A stretch of 64,000 bases of DNA from Marinihelvus fidelis (lineage in GTDB: Bacteria; Pseudomonadota; Gammaproteobacteria; Xanthomonadales; SZUA-36): the NCBI RefSeq assembly GCF_008725655.1, contig NZ_VYXP01000002.1, forward strand, positions 62,001-126,000, given 5' to 3'. Positions 1-7,246 of the stretch are shown here, piece by piece; position 1 is the stretch's first letter; every line of letters begins with the position of its first letter. A program made the position numbers and the translations under genes. A model generated the notes under the pieces. The model made no database searches. It was not told the origin of the DNA and saw nothing but the letters and a program-made list of their open reading frames with translations.

Positions 1-159
1 GTCACCAACGAGATCCTCGAACACCTGGCCAACGCCTGCCAGCCCCGCTTCATGCGCCTGACCGCCGAGTTCTACACTCGCGGCGGAATTGATACCACCG
101 TGGTGGCGGAGCATCGGGCCGCGGGATGGGAGGCCCCGGCGCGGGTTGACCTGCCCTAG
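1..159 (+). CDS. queF: NADPH-dependent 7-cyano-7-deazaguanine reductase QueF, C-terminal end (partial)
   Basis: The window opens inside a reading frame that ends at TAG 157-159, giving the last 52 residues of a protein. The fragment contains YTRGGIDTTVVAEHR, which resembles the conserved strand (F/Y-x-x-RGGI) near the end of the short QueF family, followed by the family's typical short tail. QueF reduces preQ0 to preQ1 in queuosine biosynthesis. The active-site Cys and Asp lie upstream of the window, so only the tail supports the call. QueG, a later enzyme of the same pathway, is encoded at 22.3 kb. Confidence 0.7.
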   Translation, partial: VTNEILEHLANACQPRFMRLTAEFYTRGGIDTTVVAEHRAAGWEAPARVDLP

Positions 160-229
160 CGGGCGGGTGACTCGTCGTTTGGGGAACAGAATTTCGCGGA
201 TGATGCGAAGGGCGCGATGGGCATAAGAT

Positions 230-257
230 TTGCCGTGTCGAGAATGGTGTCTATACT
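230..257 (+). promoter_or_regulatory. Candidate sigma-70 promoter for the 264-713 gene
   Basis: TTGCCG (230-235) and TATACT (252-257) are separated by 16 bp. The -10 hexamer ends only six bases before the ATG at 264, so transcription would begin at or next to the start codon and the mRNA could be leaderless. No Shine-Dalgarno sequence is visible before this ATG, which fits. Confidence 0.45.
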
Positions 258-263
258 GACCTT

Positions 264-713
264 ATGCGCATTCTTATCCTATTGACGACATTTTTGTTCA
301 CGGGGCTTGCCTCCGCGGAAACCTTGGTACTCAGGTTTGCCAAGTTCGATCACCGGAGCGATCTCGCGGCGCTTTCGCAGGAGATGATGGCAAACGAAAT
401 TTCCGATTCTGATGCCATGTTACGGATCAGTATCGCCTATCGATTCGAAACGATCACCGACGCCGAGGCGGCATGCAAGCTGGTTTGGGGCCCAACGGTA
501 AATGCGTTAGCGAGCGGCACGGCCTTATCGGGCAGTTGTACTGTTTCACTGACGGGCGTTCCAACTCCGCACAGCCTGTACACGCTTCTTAAGGCAGCGT
601 CACCTGTCGCAAAACTTTCTGAAAAACAGGCGCCGAGCTGGTCAGTTTCCCGCGAAGCGACTGCCAAAGAAACTGGCGACGCGAAGACCGGCATCAGGCT
701 TCACGAAATCTAG
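264..713 (+). CDS. Small secreted protein of unknown function
   Basis: The 149-residue product begins with a clear signal peptide: MRIL, a hydrophobic LLTTFLFTGLA core and a likely cleavage site after ASA near residue 18. The mature part is soluble with two cysteines (in AACKL and SGSCT) that could form a periplasmic disulfide. No family is recognised. The gene is AT-richer than the housekeeping genes further on and is followed by a 27-bp repeat found three times in this region, suggesting an accessory gene. The start rests on the signal peptide and the promoter just upstream. Confidence 0.6.
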   Translation: MRILILLTTFLFTGLASAETLVLRFAKFDHRSDLAALSQEMMANEISDSDAMLRISIAYRFETITDAEAACKLVWGPTVNALASGTALSGSCTVSLTGVPTPHSLYTLLKAASPVAKLSEKQAPSWSVSREATAKETGDAKTGIRLHEI

Positions 714-745
714 AGTTGACGGCTAGAGTTGTCGATTCATATTTC

Positions 746-772
746 TGCTTTCGGCCAGAAGCGGACGTCTGA
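746..772 (+). repeat. 27-bp dispersed repeat, copy A
   Basis: The core TTCGGCCAGAAGCGGAC sits just after the 264-713 gene. Near-identical copies lie at 1137-1163 (same direction) and 1559-1585 (inverted). The three copies bracket small genes of unknown function. Confidence 0.6.
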
Positions 773-839
773 AATTGGCTGGCCTAAGAAGAATGTTTTC
801 TCACCATAATCGTCAAATTCGGTTCTTGAGCGCTTGAGC

Positions 840-1097
840 ATGTTGGACTCTGCCACTGGAAGCAATGTTGTCGTGGAAACCGATGAAATGCATGGCCCTT
901 ACGTGCAGCTCGGAGACTTCGATGACTACGACTTCCTTGAAGATCAACTCACAGAACGGTTTGGTATCGATTTCTTTGTATCGCCGCCCAGGGACGTAGT
1001 GGACAGTCAAGAAGGCTATCGAATCTGGTTTGGTAAACATCAAAACCCAGATTCATTGCAGATGTTGATAGACCAGATTGTTAAGCCAAACTCCTAA
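840..1097 (+). CDS. Small acidic protein of unknown function
   Basis: The 85-residue product is acidic, with DFDDYDFLEDQ in its middle, and has no signal peptide or membrane segment. No family is recognised. ATG 840 is used as the start; an in-frame TTG two codons upstream at 834 is possible, and neither has a good ribosome binding site. The gene lies between repeat copies A and B, so it may be part of a repeat-bounded accessory segment. Confidence 0.45.
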   Translation: MLDSATGSNVVVETDEMHGPYVQLGDFDDYDFLEDQLTERFGIDFFVSPPRDVVDSQEGYRIWFGKHQNPDSLQMLIDQIVKPNS

Positions 1098-1136
1098 CGG
1101 TCAGTTAGGGCCGGAAACCGCCCGTTTTCAAATGGT

Positions 1137-1163
1137 CGCTATCGGCCAACAGCGGACGTTTGA
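1137..1163 (+). repeat. 27-bp dispersed repeat, copy B
   Basis: The core ATCGGCCAACAGCGGACGTT follows the 840-1097 gene. It differs from copy A at a few positions and keeps the ending TTTGA shared with copy C. Confidence 0.6.
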
Positions 1164-1203
1164 GCAGCCCCTGGGCTGCAATTAAGCTGGATTGTTGGGC
1201 TGT

Positions 1204-1497
1204 TCACCGCAGAAGTGTGGCAACGGCCTGTCTGAACTGCTCAATCTTGGCATGATTTTGCGGCACCCCCTCTAGGTCTCCCTCCGTCAGGAAATCAGTG
1301 GCATTAGTCCAGTTACCGGAGCGGTACTGCTGTACAAATCCCCAGCCATCTTTTCCGTCCCAAACGATGCGAATAGGGTGGCTGTGATTATTGTAAGTGG
1401 CGACGGCGCTACCGAACACGTCCGGACGCAAGTCTTCAGACGTCAGCTCAGCGCCCAATTCCACAAGCATAGTTTTGAGCATCGTGTATGGGTGCAT
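1204..1497 (-). CDS. Hypothetical protein
   Basis: The frame is open from 1590, but ATG 1497 is preferred because an AGAGAGG ribosome binding site lies at the right distance upstream; this gives 97 residues. The protein is soluble, with several Trp and Tyr residues (WDGKDGWGFVQQYRSGNW) in a central region that looks like a small beta sheet. No family is recognised. It runs opposite to its upstream neighbours, with repeat copies B and C on either side. Confidence 0.5.
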   Translation of the reverse strand: MHPYTMLKTMLVELGAELTSEDLRPDVFGSAVATYNNHSHPIRIVWDGKDGWGFVQQYRSGNWTNATDFLTEGDLEGVPQNHAKIEQFRQAVATLLR

Positions 1498-1558
1498 TAG
1501 CGGCCTCTCTACATTTAGTCGGCTGATGTGCGATAAATCGATAGATACGCAAAAAATA

Positions 1559-1585
1559 TCAAAGGTCCGCTTCTGGCCGAAAGAA
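1559..1585 (-). repeat. 27-bp dispersed repeat, copy C (inverted)
   Basis: On the minus strand this reads TTTCGGCCAGAAGCGGAC then TTTGA, matching copy A across the core and copy B at the end. It lies upstream of the minus-strand gene at 1204-1497. Confidence 0.6.
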
Positions 1586-1613
1586 GACAACCCTCACGCC
1601 AAAAAATCTTCAC

Positions 1614-2429
1614 CTACCGCACATCCACCGAAAACGACTCGACCCGCAGGCGGCCCTGGCCATTGGTGATTTCTGTGCCGAGTTCGACGTCGGCGACGTA
1701 GATACCGTTGGGAAGCAGCTCGTTTTCGATGGCGTAGTTGAGCAGGACGGCGGCATCGAAATGGGCCGCCAGTGTGGATTCGGTGCGGCGAAATGCCAGG
1801 TAGACCCAGCGGTTCTCGTGCATGCCGGACATGTCTTTCCAGTCCCTGTCGACCCAGACTTCCCAGCGCGCGCCAGCGTGTTCCAGGTTGCCGGCTATCC
1901 TGCCGGCGGGACGCATGTGACGGCCGTTCTGGCTTGTCCAGATCATGACTTCGACGACGATGGACTCGGGTTTCGGCTCGGTGTTGAAGGTGTCCGTGTT
2001 GGTGAGCCACATCGAGGTCGCTACGTTGAAATCGCCTTCGGCCTGGATGTCCAAGGTGTGCGCGATGTTCAGGGCCTGAAGCGTGTCGAGCGCGGCGGGA
2101 AATCGGTCATCAAACGTCTCCTTTGGGTCCCACGGGGAGACGCCAACGCGCACTTGCGGATAAGACACGACCACCGTGCTGTCCGCCGGCCAGGACCAGT
2201 TCCAGCCATAGTGGACTTCTACTCCTGTGCGCTCCTTCTCGACGCACTGTTGCCATGGCCGGTCGCCGACGGCGTGGGCGTTCCACAGGTTGTTGACGTA
2301 AATGCCGTGCGGACTGGCCAGGGTCTCGAAATGTCCGCAATGTTGCGTCTTGGCGTCCTGTGCGAACGCATTTCCGCCAGTCGCGGTGAACAGTGCGAAC
2401 AGCAAAATCATGTAAGAAGAGCTATTCAT
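1614..2429 (-). CDS. Secreted glycoside hydrolase, GH12-like (endoglucanase/xyloglucanase type)
   Basis: The 271-residue product has a signal peptide (about residues 1-23, ending AFAQ). The mature part shows GH12 hallmarks in order: YVNNLWN near residue 44, a YPQVRVG strand near 90, SMWLTN near 139, EVMIW with the likely nucleophile Glu160, and a C-terminal GTEITNGQG with the likely acid/base Glu253 just before the final strand. GH12 enzymes cleave beta-1,4-glucans or xyloglucan outside the cell. Length matches a single-domain GH12 with no binding module. Both catalytic Glu are present, so it is probably active; substrate preference cannot be read from sequence. It stands alone, not in a polysaccharide utilisation cluster. 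Confidence 0.7.
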   Translation of the reverse strand: MNSSSYMILLFALFTATGGNAFAQDAKTQHCGHFETLASPHGIYVNNLWNAHAVGDRPWQQCVEKERTGVEVHYGWNWSWPADSTVVVSYPQVRVGVSPWDPKETFDDRFPAALDTLQALNIAHTLDIQAEGDFNVATSMWLTNTDTFNTEPKPESIVVEVMIWTSQNGRHMRPAGRIAGNLEHAGARWEVWVDRDWKDMSGMHENRWVYLAFRRTESTLAAHFDAAVLLNYAIENELLPNGIYVADVELGTEITNGQGRLRVESFSVDVR

Positions 2430-2534
2430 GCGCCCAGTATAGGGGGATGCCTACAAACCTTGTCAGAACCCTCTCTCAAAACGGGCGCAACCAAAGGCGT
2501 ACTGTTCAATACATTGTACGAGCATTGAAAACAG

Positions 2535-2548
2535 TATCAATATTGATA
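2535..2548. promoter_or_regulatory. Perfect 14-bp palindrome, candidate hicAB operator
   Basis: TATCAATATTGATA is a perfect palindrome ending seven bases before the hicA ATG. A TTGAAA at 2525-2530 and TATCAT at 2547-2552 overlap it, as do weaker promoter-like hexamers. HicB antitoxins commonly repress their own operon through palindromes in this position, so this is a likely HicB site. Confidence 0.45.
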
Positions 2549-2554
2549 TCATAT

Positions 2555-2815
2555 ATGGCATCGATTGCTGAAACCCTGGCCCAGATGAGACGCAACCCTT
2601 CCGGAGTGCGTTTCAGTGATCTGTGTAAGGTCTGTGACCGGTTCTTTGGCCAGGCTCGACAGAAGGGAACCAGCCATCGCGTCTACAAAACGCCCTGGCC
2701 CGGGGACCCAAGGGTGAACATTCAGAATTCGCAGGGAAAGGCCAAACCCTACCAGGTTCGGCAGGTCCTGAAAGCGATTGAACGCTTGGAAAAAAGCCAT
2801 GACCAAAGTGACTGA
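2555..2815 (+). CDS. hicA: HicA-type mRNA interferase toxin
   Basis: The 86-residue product has the HicA double-stranded-RNA-binding fold signature: the GTSHRVY motif with the candidate catalytic His41, then KPYQVRQVLKAIERL at the C-terminus. HicA toxins cleave mRNA and are neutralised by HicB. The frame is open further upstream, but ATG 2555 gives the family length and follows the operator-like palindrome. The hicB start lies inside the hicA end (17-bp overlap), so the two are translated together, toxin first as in most hicAB loci. Confidence 0.8.
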   Translation: MASIAETLAQMRRNPSGVRFSDLCKVCDRFFGQARQKGTSHRVYKTPWPGDPRVNIQNSQGKAKPYQVRQVLKAIERLEKSHDQSD

Positions 2816-3125
2816 TCGTTACGCTTACCGGGTGACCTGGTCTGAAGAGGATCAGGAACACGTCGGTCTTTGCGCCGAGTTTCCAGGCTTGAGCTGGCTG
2901 GATAGTGACCCATGCAAGGCACTTACTGGCATTCGACAGCTGGTCGAGGCCACGGTTGTTGATCTGAACGAGAATAGCGAGCCGGTTCCCGAGCCACTGG
3001 CGCTCAGGAACTACAGTGGCAAGTTCATGGTTCGCGTTCCGCCGGAAACCCATCGCTCACTCGCGACTCAGGCTGCGGAATCAGGGGTCAGCCTTAACCG
3101 GCTTGTCGCCAGCAAGCTGTCTTAG
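2799..3125 (+). CDS. hicB: HicB-type antitoxin
   Basis: The 108-residue product has the HicB partially degraded RNase-H-like domain in the first 70 residues (YRVTWSEEDQEHVGLCAEFPG, ending in a serine/leucine-rich turn) and a C-terminal ribbon-helix-helix DNA-binding part (KFMVRVPPETHRSLATQA followed by SLNRLV). HicB binds and blocks HicA and represses the operon. ATG 2799 is chosen over an in-frame TTG at 2778. The gene overlaps hicA by 17 bp. Confidence 0.8.
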   Translation: MTKVTDRYAYRVTWSEEDQEHVGLCAEFPGLSWLDSDPCKALTGIRQLVEATVVDLNENSEPVPEPLALRNYSGKFMVRVPPETHRSLATQAAESGVSLNRLVASKLS

Positions 3126-3128
3126 GCT

Positions 3129-3404
3129 TCAGCCTTGGCCACCCACCCGCGCGTCAATCGAAAGCGCGTGGATATCCGTTTTCATCAAATCACCCATCGC
3201 GTCGTAGATGGCGCGGTGGCGGGCGATGGGCGACAGGCCGTCGAATGCGCTTGATGCGATGATGACGTGAAAGTGGCCGCGGCCGTCCTTGGCGCCGGCG
3301 TGGCCGACGTGCTTGTGGCTTTCGTCGATGACCTGCAGTTCGGTGGGCGCGAAGGCGGATTGCAGGCGGGTTTCGATCTCTTGGGTGCGTTGTTCGGGGG
3401 TCAT
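3129..3404 (-). CDS. BolA family protein
   Basis: The 91-residue product matches BolA-family length and signature: a loop with the conserved His (ESHKHVGHAG) and the C-terminal helix-strand GLSPIARHRAIYDAMGDLM. BolA proteins partner with monothiol glutaredoxins in iron-sulfur cluster handling or act as morphology and stress regulators. ATG 3404 is preferred because the 12 residues before it do not fit the family. The gene ends three bases after hicB, tail to tail, and diverges from yciO. Confidence 0.85.
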   Translation of the reverse strand: MTPEQRTQEIETRLQSAFAPTELQVIDESHKHVGHAGAKDGRGHFHVIIASSAFDGLSPIARHRAIYDAMGDLMKTDIHALSIDARVGGQG

Positions 3405-3473
3405 GGGGGCGACTTTATGCGCCGGCCATCGCGCTGGCAAGCGCGTGGGGTTAGAATTGCGGCGGAACCGATC

Positions 3474-4088
3474 ATGACTGAACGCCTCACACTACACGCC
3501 CATGGCATCAAGCCGCGCCAGGTTGACGAAGTCGTCGCCGTGCTGGTGCGTGGGGGGCTGATCGCCTACCCGACCGATTCGGGGTACGCGCTGGGCTGGC
3601 GGACTGACAACCGGCACGCGCGTGATCGCGTGATCCGGCTGCGTCAGCTGAGCCGTCAGCACCACTTTACCTACTGCTGCCGCAGCCTGTCCGATGTGGG
3701 CAAGCTCACGGTGGTGAACAACCAGTGGCACCGGCTGATCCGGCAACTGACGCCGGGGCCGTATACCTTCATCCTGCCGGCCACCAGCGAAGTGCCGCGC
3801 GATGTGCGCCATCGGCAGCAGACCATCGGCGTGCGCATTCCGGACCACGAGTTCGTGCAGGCGCTGCTGGAGTCGCTGGACGAGCCGCTGCTGTCGTCCT
3901 CGCTGATCCTGCCGGAGTCGGACGAGGACATCTTCGACTCCGAGGACCTGTTTGATGCCGTCTACAACGACGTCGACCTGTTCGTCGACGCCGGCTACTG
4001 CGCGCTGGAGCCAACCACCCTGCTTGACCTGACCGGCGACCACCCGGTGGTGCTGCGCGAGGGCGCGGGCGCGGTGGACTTCCTGTGA
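3474..4088 (+). CDS. yciO: YciO-type protein of the Sua5/YrdC/TsaC family
   Basis: The 204-residue product aligns from end to end in memory with Escherichia coli YciO (206 residues): GGLIAYPTDSGYALG, RIRQL-type loop, TPGPYTFILPAT, IGVRIP and a C-terminal VLREGAG. It lacks the Sua5 C-terminal domain. The family relates to threonylcarbamoyl-AMP synthase, which feeds tRNA t6A37 modification, but YciO itself is usually considered a paralogue rather than the main enzyme. It starts the yciO-scpA-scpB-rluB-HD operon; its TGA overlaps the scpA GTG. Confidence 0.85.
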   Translation: MTERLTLHAHGIKPRQVDEVVAVLVRGGLIAYPTDSGYALGWRTDNRHARDRVIRLRQLSRQHHFTYCCRSLSDVGKLTVVNNQWHRLIRQLTPGPYTFILPATSEVPRDVRHRQQTIGVRIPDHEFVQALLESLDEPLLSSSLILPESDEDIFDSEDLFDAVYNDVDLFVDAGYCALEPTTLLDLTGDHPVVLREGAGAVDFL

Positions 4089-4933
4089 GCGAGTTGGAAA
4101 CGGCACCGGAGAGCGCGGGCGAGGACGTCGAACAGGAGGCCACCCACCAGGGCGAGATGCCCTTCGCGGTGGTTCAGGGCAAGCCGTTCACGCAGCTGCC
4201 CGAAGACCTGTACATCCCGCCGGACGCGCTGGAGGTCATCCTCGAGGCCTTTGAGGGTCCGCTGGACCTGCTGCTGTACCTGATCCGGCGCCAGAACCTG
4301 GACATCCTGGACATTCCCATCGCCGAGATTTCGCGGCAGTACGTGGAGTACGTCGAGCTGCTGCAGGACCTGCGCTTTGACCTGGCCGCGGAGTACCTGG
4401 TCATGGCCGCCATCCTGGCCGAGATCAAGTCGCGCATGCTGTTGCCACGGCCGGTCAGCGAGGAAACCGAGGAAGACGACCCGCGCGCGGAACTGGTGCG
4501 CCGGCTGCAGGAATACGAGCGCTACAAGCAGGCCGCCGAGGACCTGGACGAACTGCCGCGCCAGGAGCGCGACTTCCACCTGGTCTACGCCCACGTCGAG
4601 GATCGCACCCAGGTGCGGCTGCCGCCCGATGTGGAACTGGGCGATATCCTCAGCGCGCTGCGCGACGTGATGAGCCGCGCCGAGATGTACGGTCATCACC
4701 AGATCACCGCCGAACCGCTGTCGGTTCGCGAGCGCATGAGCCTGATCGTCGACCGCCTGCGTGCCAAGCCCTACCTGGAATTCCACGAACTGTTCGAAGT
4801 GAAGGAAGGCCGGATGGGCGTGGTGGTCAGTTTCCTCGCACTGATGGAGCTCAGCCGTGAACGGCTGGTGGATATCGTGCAGAATGAGCCCATGGGCCCG
4901 ATCTACGTCAGGACGCCCGGACACGAAGAATGA
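4085..4933 (+). CDS. scpA: Segregation and condensation protein A (kleisin)
   Basis: The 282-residue product has the kleisin N-terminal signature EGPLDLLLYLIRRQNLDI near residue 58 and a C-terminal winged-helix region ending FLALMELSRERLV. ScpA bridges the SMC heads with ScpB in chromosome condensation. The start is GTG at 4085, overlapping the yciO stop, and the stop overlaps scpB by four bases (ATGA). The first 45 residues are acidic and variable. Confidence 0.95.
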   Translation: MSELETAPESAGEDVEQEATHQGEMPFAVVQGKPFTQLPEDLYIPPDALEVILEAFEGPLDLLLYLIRRQNLDILDIPIAEISRQYVEYVELLQDLRFDLAAEYLVMAAILAEIKSRMLLPRPVSEETEEDDPRAELVRRLQEYERYKQAAEDLDELPRQERDFHLVYAHVEDRTQVRLPPDVELGDILSALRDVMSRAEMYGHHQITAEPLSVRERMSLIVDRLRAKPYLEFHELFEVKEGRMGVVVSFLALMELSRERLVDIVQNEPMGPIYVRTPGHEE

Positions 4934-5664
4934 GCACTGCCCTGCCCCTTAAACAGATTATCGAAGCCGCCCTGCTGGCCGCCGAAGAACCGCTGAGCCG
5001 CGACCGGCTCGCTGGCCTGTTCGAAGAAGACGAACGCCCCGCGCTGGCCGAGATCGGCAAGGCGCTGGAGTCGATCGCCGAGGACTGCGCCGAGCGTGGC
5101 GTGGAACTGCGCGAGGTCGCCAGCGGCTGGCGCTTCCAGGTGAAGGAAGACCTGCAGGACTGGATCGGCCGCCTGTGGACCGAGCGGCCGCAGAAATACA
5201 CCCGCGCGACACTGGAAACGTTGGCGCTGATTGCCTACCGCCAGCCCATCACCCGTGGCGAAATCGAGAATGTACGCGGCGTCTCGTTGTCATCGACGAT
5301 TATCCGCACGCTGCAGGAGCGCGAGTGGATCCGCATCGTCGGCCACCGCGACATGCCCGGAAAACCGGCGCTGTTCGGCACCACCAAGGGCTTCCTGGAC
5401 TACTTCGGCCTGAAAAGCCTGGACGAACTGCCAACCCTGGCCGAGATTCGAGACATGGACTCCCTCGAGCCCGAATTCGAATTCGACGAGACCGCCGAGG
5501 CCCGTGTCGCCGCGGCCGCACAGGCTTTGCCCGCGGGTGACGATGATGAAGACGCCGAAGTCGATGACGAAGCTTTAGACGAGGTCGACGACTTCGACGA
5601 CGCCGACTCGGACGAGGACGAAGAAGAGGACGAGGACGCCGACGAGGAAGCGCCAAACTCATGA
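4930..5664 (+). CDS. scpB: Segregation and condensation protein B
   Basis: The 244-residue product has two winged-helix domains (about 1-85 and 90-160), including ETLALIAYRQPITRGEIE and the GHRDMPGKPALFGTT segment typical of ScpB. ScpB binds the ScpA kleisin. It carries a strongly acidic, low-complexity C-terminal tail (roughly residues 195-244, mainly Asp and Glu), longer than in many relatives and probably disordered. It overlaps scpA and rluB by four bases each. Confidence 0.95.
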   Translation: MSTALPLKQIIEAALLAAEEPLSRDRLAGLFEEDERPALAEIGKALESIAEDCAERGVELREVASGWRFQVKEDLQDWIGRLWTERPQKYTRATLETLALIAYRQPITRGEIENVRGVSLSSTIIRTLQEREWIRIVGHRDMPGKPALFGTTKGFLDYFGLKSLDELPTLAEIRDMDSLEPEFEFDETAEARVAAAAQALPAGDDDEDAEVDDEALDEVDDFDDADSDEDEEEDEDADEEAPNS

Positions 5665-6590
5665 GCCGCCGCTCCCCCAAGACCGCGCCAAAGCCCAATG
5701 TAAAGGCCGAACGCATCCAGAAGCTGCTGGCGGCCGCCGGCGCCGGCTCACGGCGCGGGCTCGAGAAACACATCGAGGCCGGCGAGGTGCTGCTGAACGG
5801 CGAACCGGCCAGCCTGGGCACGACCGCCGGCAAGGGCGATGTGCTGGAATTTGACGGCCGCGCGTGGACCGTTGTCAGCAACGCGCCGCAGCACCGCAGC
5901 CTGGTCTACAACAAGCCCGAGGGCGAAGTGACCACGCGTTCCGACCCGGAGGGCCGGCCAACCGTGTTCGACCGCCTGCCCACGCCGCGCGGTGCGCGCT
6001 GGGTGGCCGTCGGTCGCCTGGATATCAACACCACCGGCCTGCTGCTGCTGACCACCGACGGCGAGCTCGCCAATGCGCTGATGCACCCGTCCAACCGCGT
6101 CGACCGCGAGTATGCCTGCCGTGTGATCGGCAACGTCGATGCCGACACCCTGGCGCGCCTGAAGGCCGGCGTGGAGCTGGACGACGGCCCGGCCAATTTC
6201 AGCGACATCGTTGCCTCGGGTGGCACCGGCGAGAACCACTGGTACCACGTGACCCTGCTGGAAGGCCGCAATCGCGAGGTGCGCCGGCTGTGGGCCTCGC
6301 AGGGCGTGACCGTCAGCCGCCTTAAGCGCGTGCGCTACGGCGCGGTGTTCCTGCCCAAGCGGCTGCGCATGGGCCAGTGGTCGGAGCTGTCGGAAAAGGA
6401 CCAGCGCGTCCTGCGCGAGGACGTCGGCCTGGCCGCGGCCGAGGAGAGCCTGGGCCTGAAACCACGACGCCCCACCACCGGCAAGGCCGCGCGGCGGCCG
6501 GCCACCAAGAAACGTGGACGGGACACTCGAAAGACCCGGGGAAAATCGACCCGGCGCAGCGACCGCGAGCGCCAGCCGCCGCGTTCATGA
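5661..6590 (+). CDS. rluB: 23S rRNA pseudouridine(2605) synthase RluB
   Basis: The 309-residue product has an N-terminal S4 RNA-binding domain (about residues 16-70) and an RsuA-type catalytic domain with GRLDINTTGLLLLT, where Asp121 is the catalytic aspartate. LEGRNREVRRLWAS near 205 is also typical. RluB modifies U2605 of 23S rRNA; RluE/F-type relatives cannot be fully excluded, but the scpB and yciO neighbours favour RluB. The last 50 residues are Arg/Lys-rich and probably bind RNA. The stop overlaps the next start. Confidence 0.9.
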   Translation: MSRRSPKTAPKPNVKAERIQKLLAAAGAGSRRGLEKHIEAGEVLLNGEPASLGTTAGKGDVLEFDGRAWTVVSNAPQHRSLVYNKPEGEVTTRSDPEGRPTVFDRLPTPRGARWVAVGRLDINTTGLLLLTTDGELANALMHPSNRVDREYACRVIGNVDADTLARLKAGVELDDGPANFSDIVASGGTGENHWYHVTLLEGRNREVRRLWASQGVTVSRLKRVRYGAVFLPKRLRMGQWSELSEKDQRVLREDVGLAAAEESLGLKPRRPTTGKAARRPATKKRGRDTRKTRGKSTRRSDRERQPPRS

Positions 6591-7246
6591 CGTCATTGCT
6601 AGCGATCGAGCAGGCCTGCGAGGCACACGTCGCGGGCATCACCGCGGCGGACCCAGCGCACGACATCTCACATATCAAGCGAGTTGTTAACAATACGCGC
6701 CAACTCACTGATATTGAAAAAGCAGATGCCTGGGTCACACTGCCTGCCGCCTGGCTGCACGACTGTGTGCAGGTCGCCAAGGACAGCCCGGACCGGGCGC
6801 GGGCATCGACCCTCGCAGCCGAGGCCGCTGCGCAGTTTCTGGCCACGCTGGACTATCCGGAAGACAAGCTGGACGCGGTCCGGCACGCGGTGGAAGCACA
6901 CAGCTATTCGGCCGCCATCCCGGTCCGGACCACGGAGGCCGGTATCGTGCAGGACGCCGACCGGCTGGACGCGCTGGGCGCCATCGGCATTTCGAGATGC
7001 TTACTGACCGGGGGTTCAATGGGCAGTGGGCTGTACAACCCGGTTGACCCATTCTGCGCAGCGCGCGAACCGGCCGACCGTGACTGGGCCGTGGATCACT
7101 TCTACGCCAAGCTGTTCAAGCTGCCGTCCACCATGCAGACCCGGGCGGGCCGCCTCGAGGCCGAACGCCGCGTGGCCTATATGCGTGGATTCCTGGACGA
7201 ACTGGGTCGCGAGATCGGGGTTAAACCGCCAGCCGCTGGCGCCTGA
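6587..7246 (+). CDS. HD-domain phosphohydrolase (YedJ-like)
   Basis: The 219-residue product carries the HD metal motif: HDISH near residue 25, WLHDCV near 60, and DADRLDALGAIGI near 122, the arrangement of the YedJ subfamily. These metal-dependent enzymes hydrolyse phosphomonoesters or nucleotides; the substrate is unknown. ATG 6587 overlaps the rluB TGA, so this is the fifth gene of the operon. The last 26 bp overlap the end of rlmB on the other strand. Confidence 0.85.
   Translation: MTSLLAIEQACEAHVAGITAADPAHDISHIKRVVNNTRQLTDIEKADAWVTLPAAWLHDCVQVAKDSPDRARASTLAAEAAAQFLATLDYPEDKLDAVRHAVEAHSYSAAIPVRTTEAGIVQDADRLDALGAIGISRCLLTGGSMGSGLYNPVDPFCAAREPADRDWAVDHFYAKLFKLPSTMQTRAGRLEAERRVAYMRGFLDELGREIGVKPPAAGA

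Noticed and set aside
746-1585. CRISPR array or integron attC sites
   Set aside because: Three copies are too few and too widely spaced for CRISPR, and the paired core sites of attC are not seen. They are listed only as dispersed repeats.
2393-2554. Upstream extension of hicA by 54 codons
   Set aside because: The added residues overlap the neighbouring signal-peptide region and the operator palindrome, and do not fit the HicA length.
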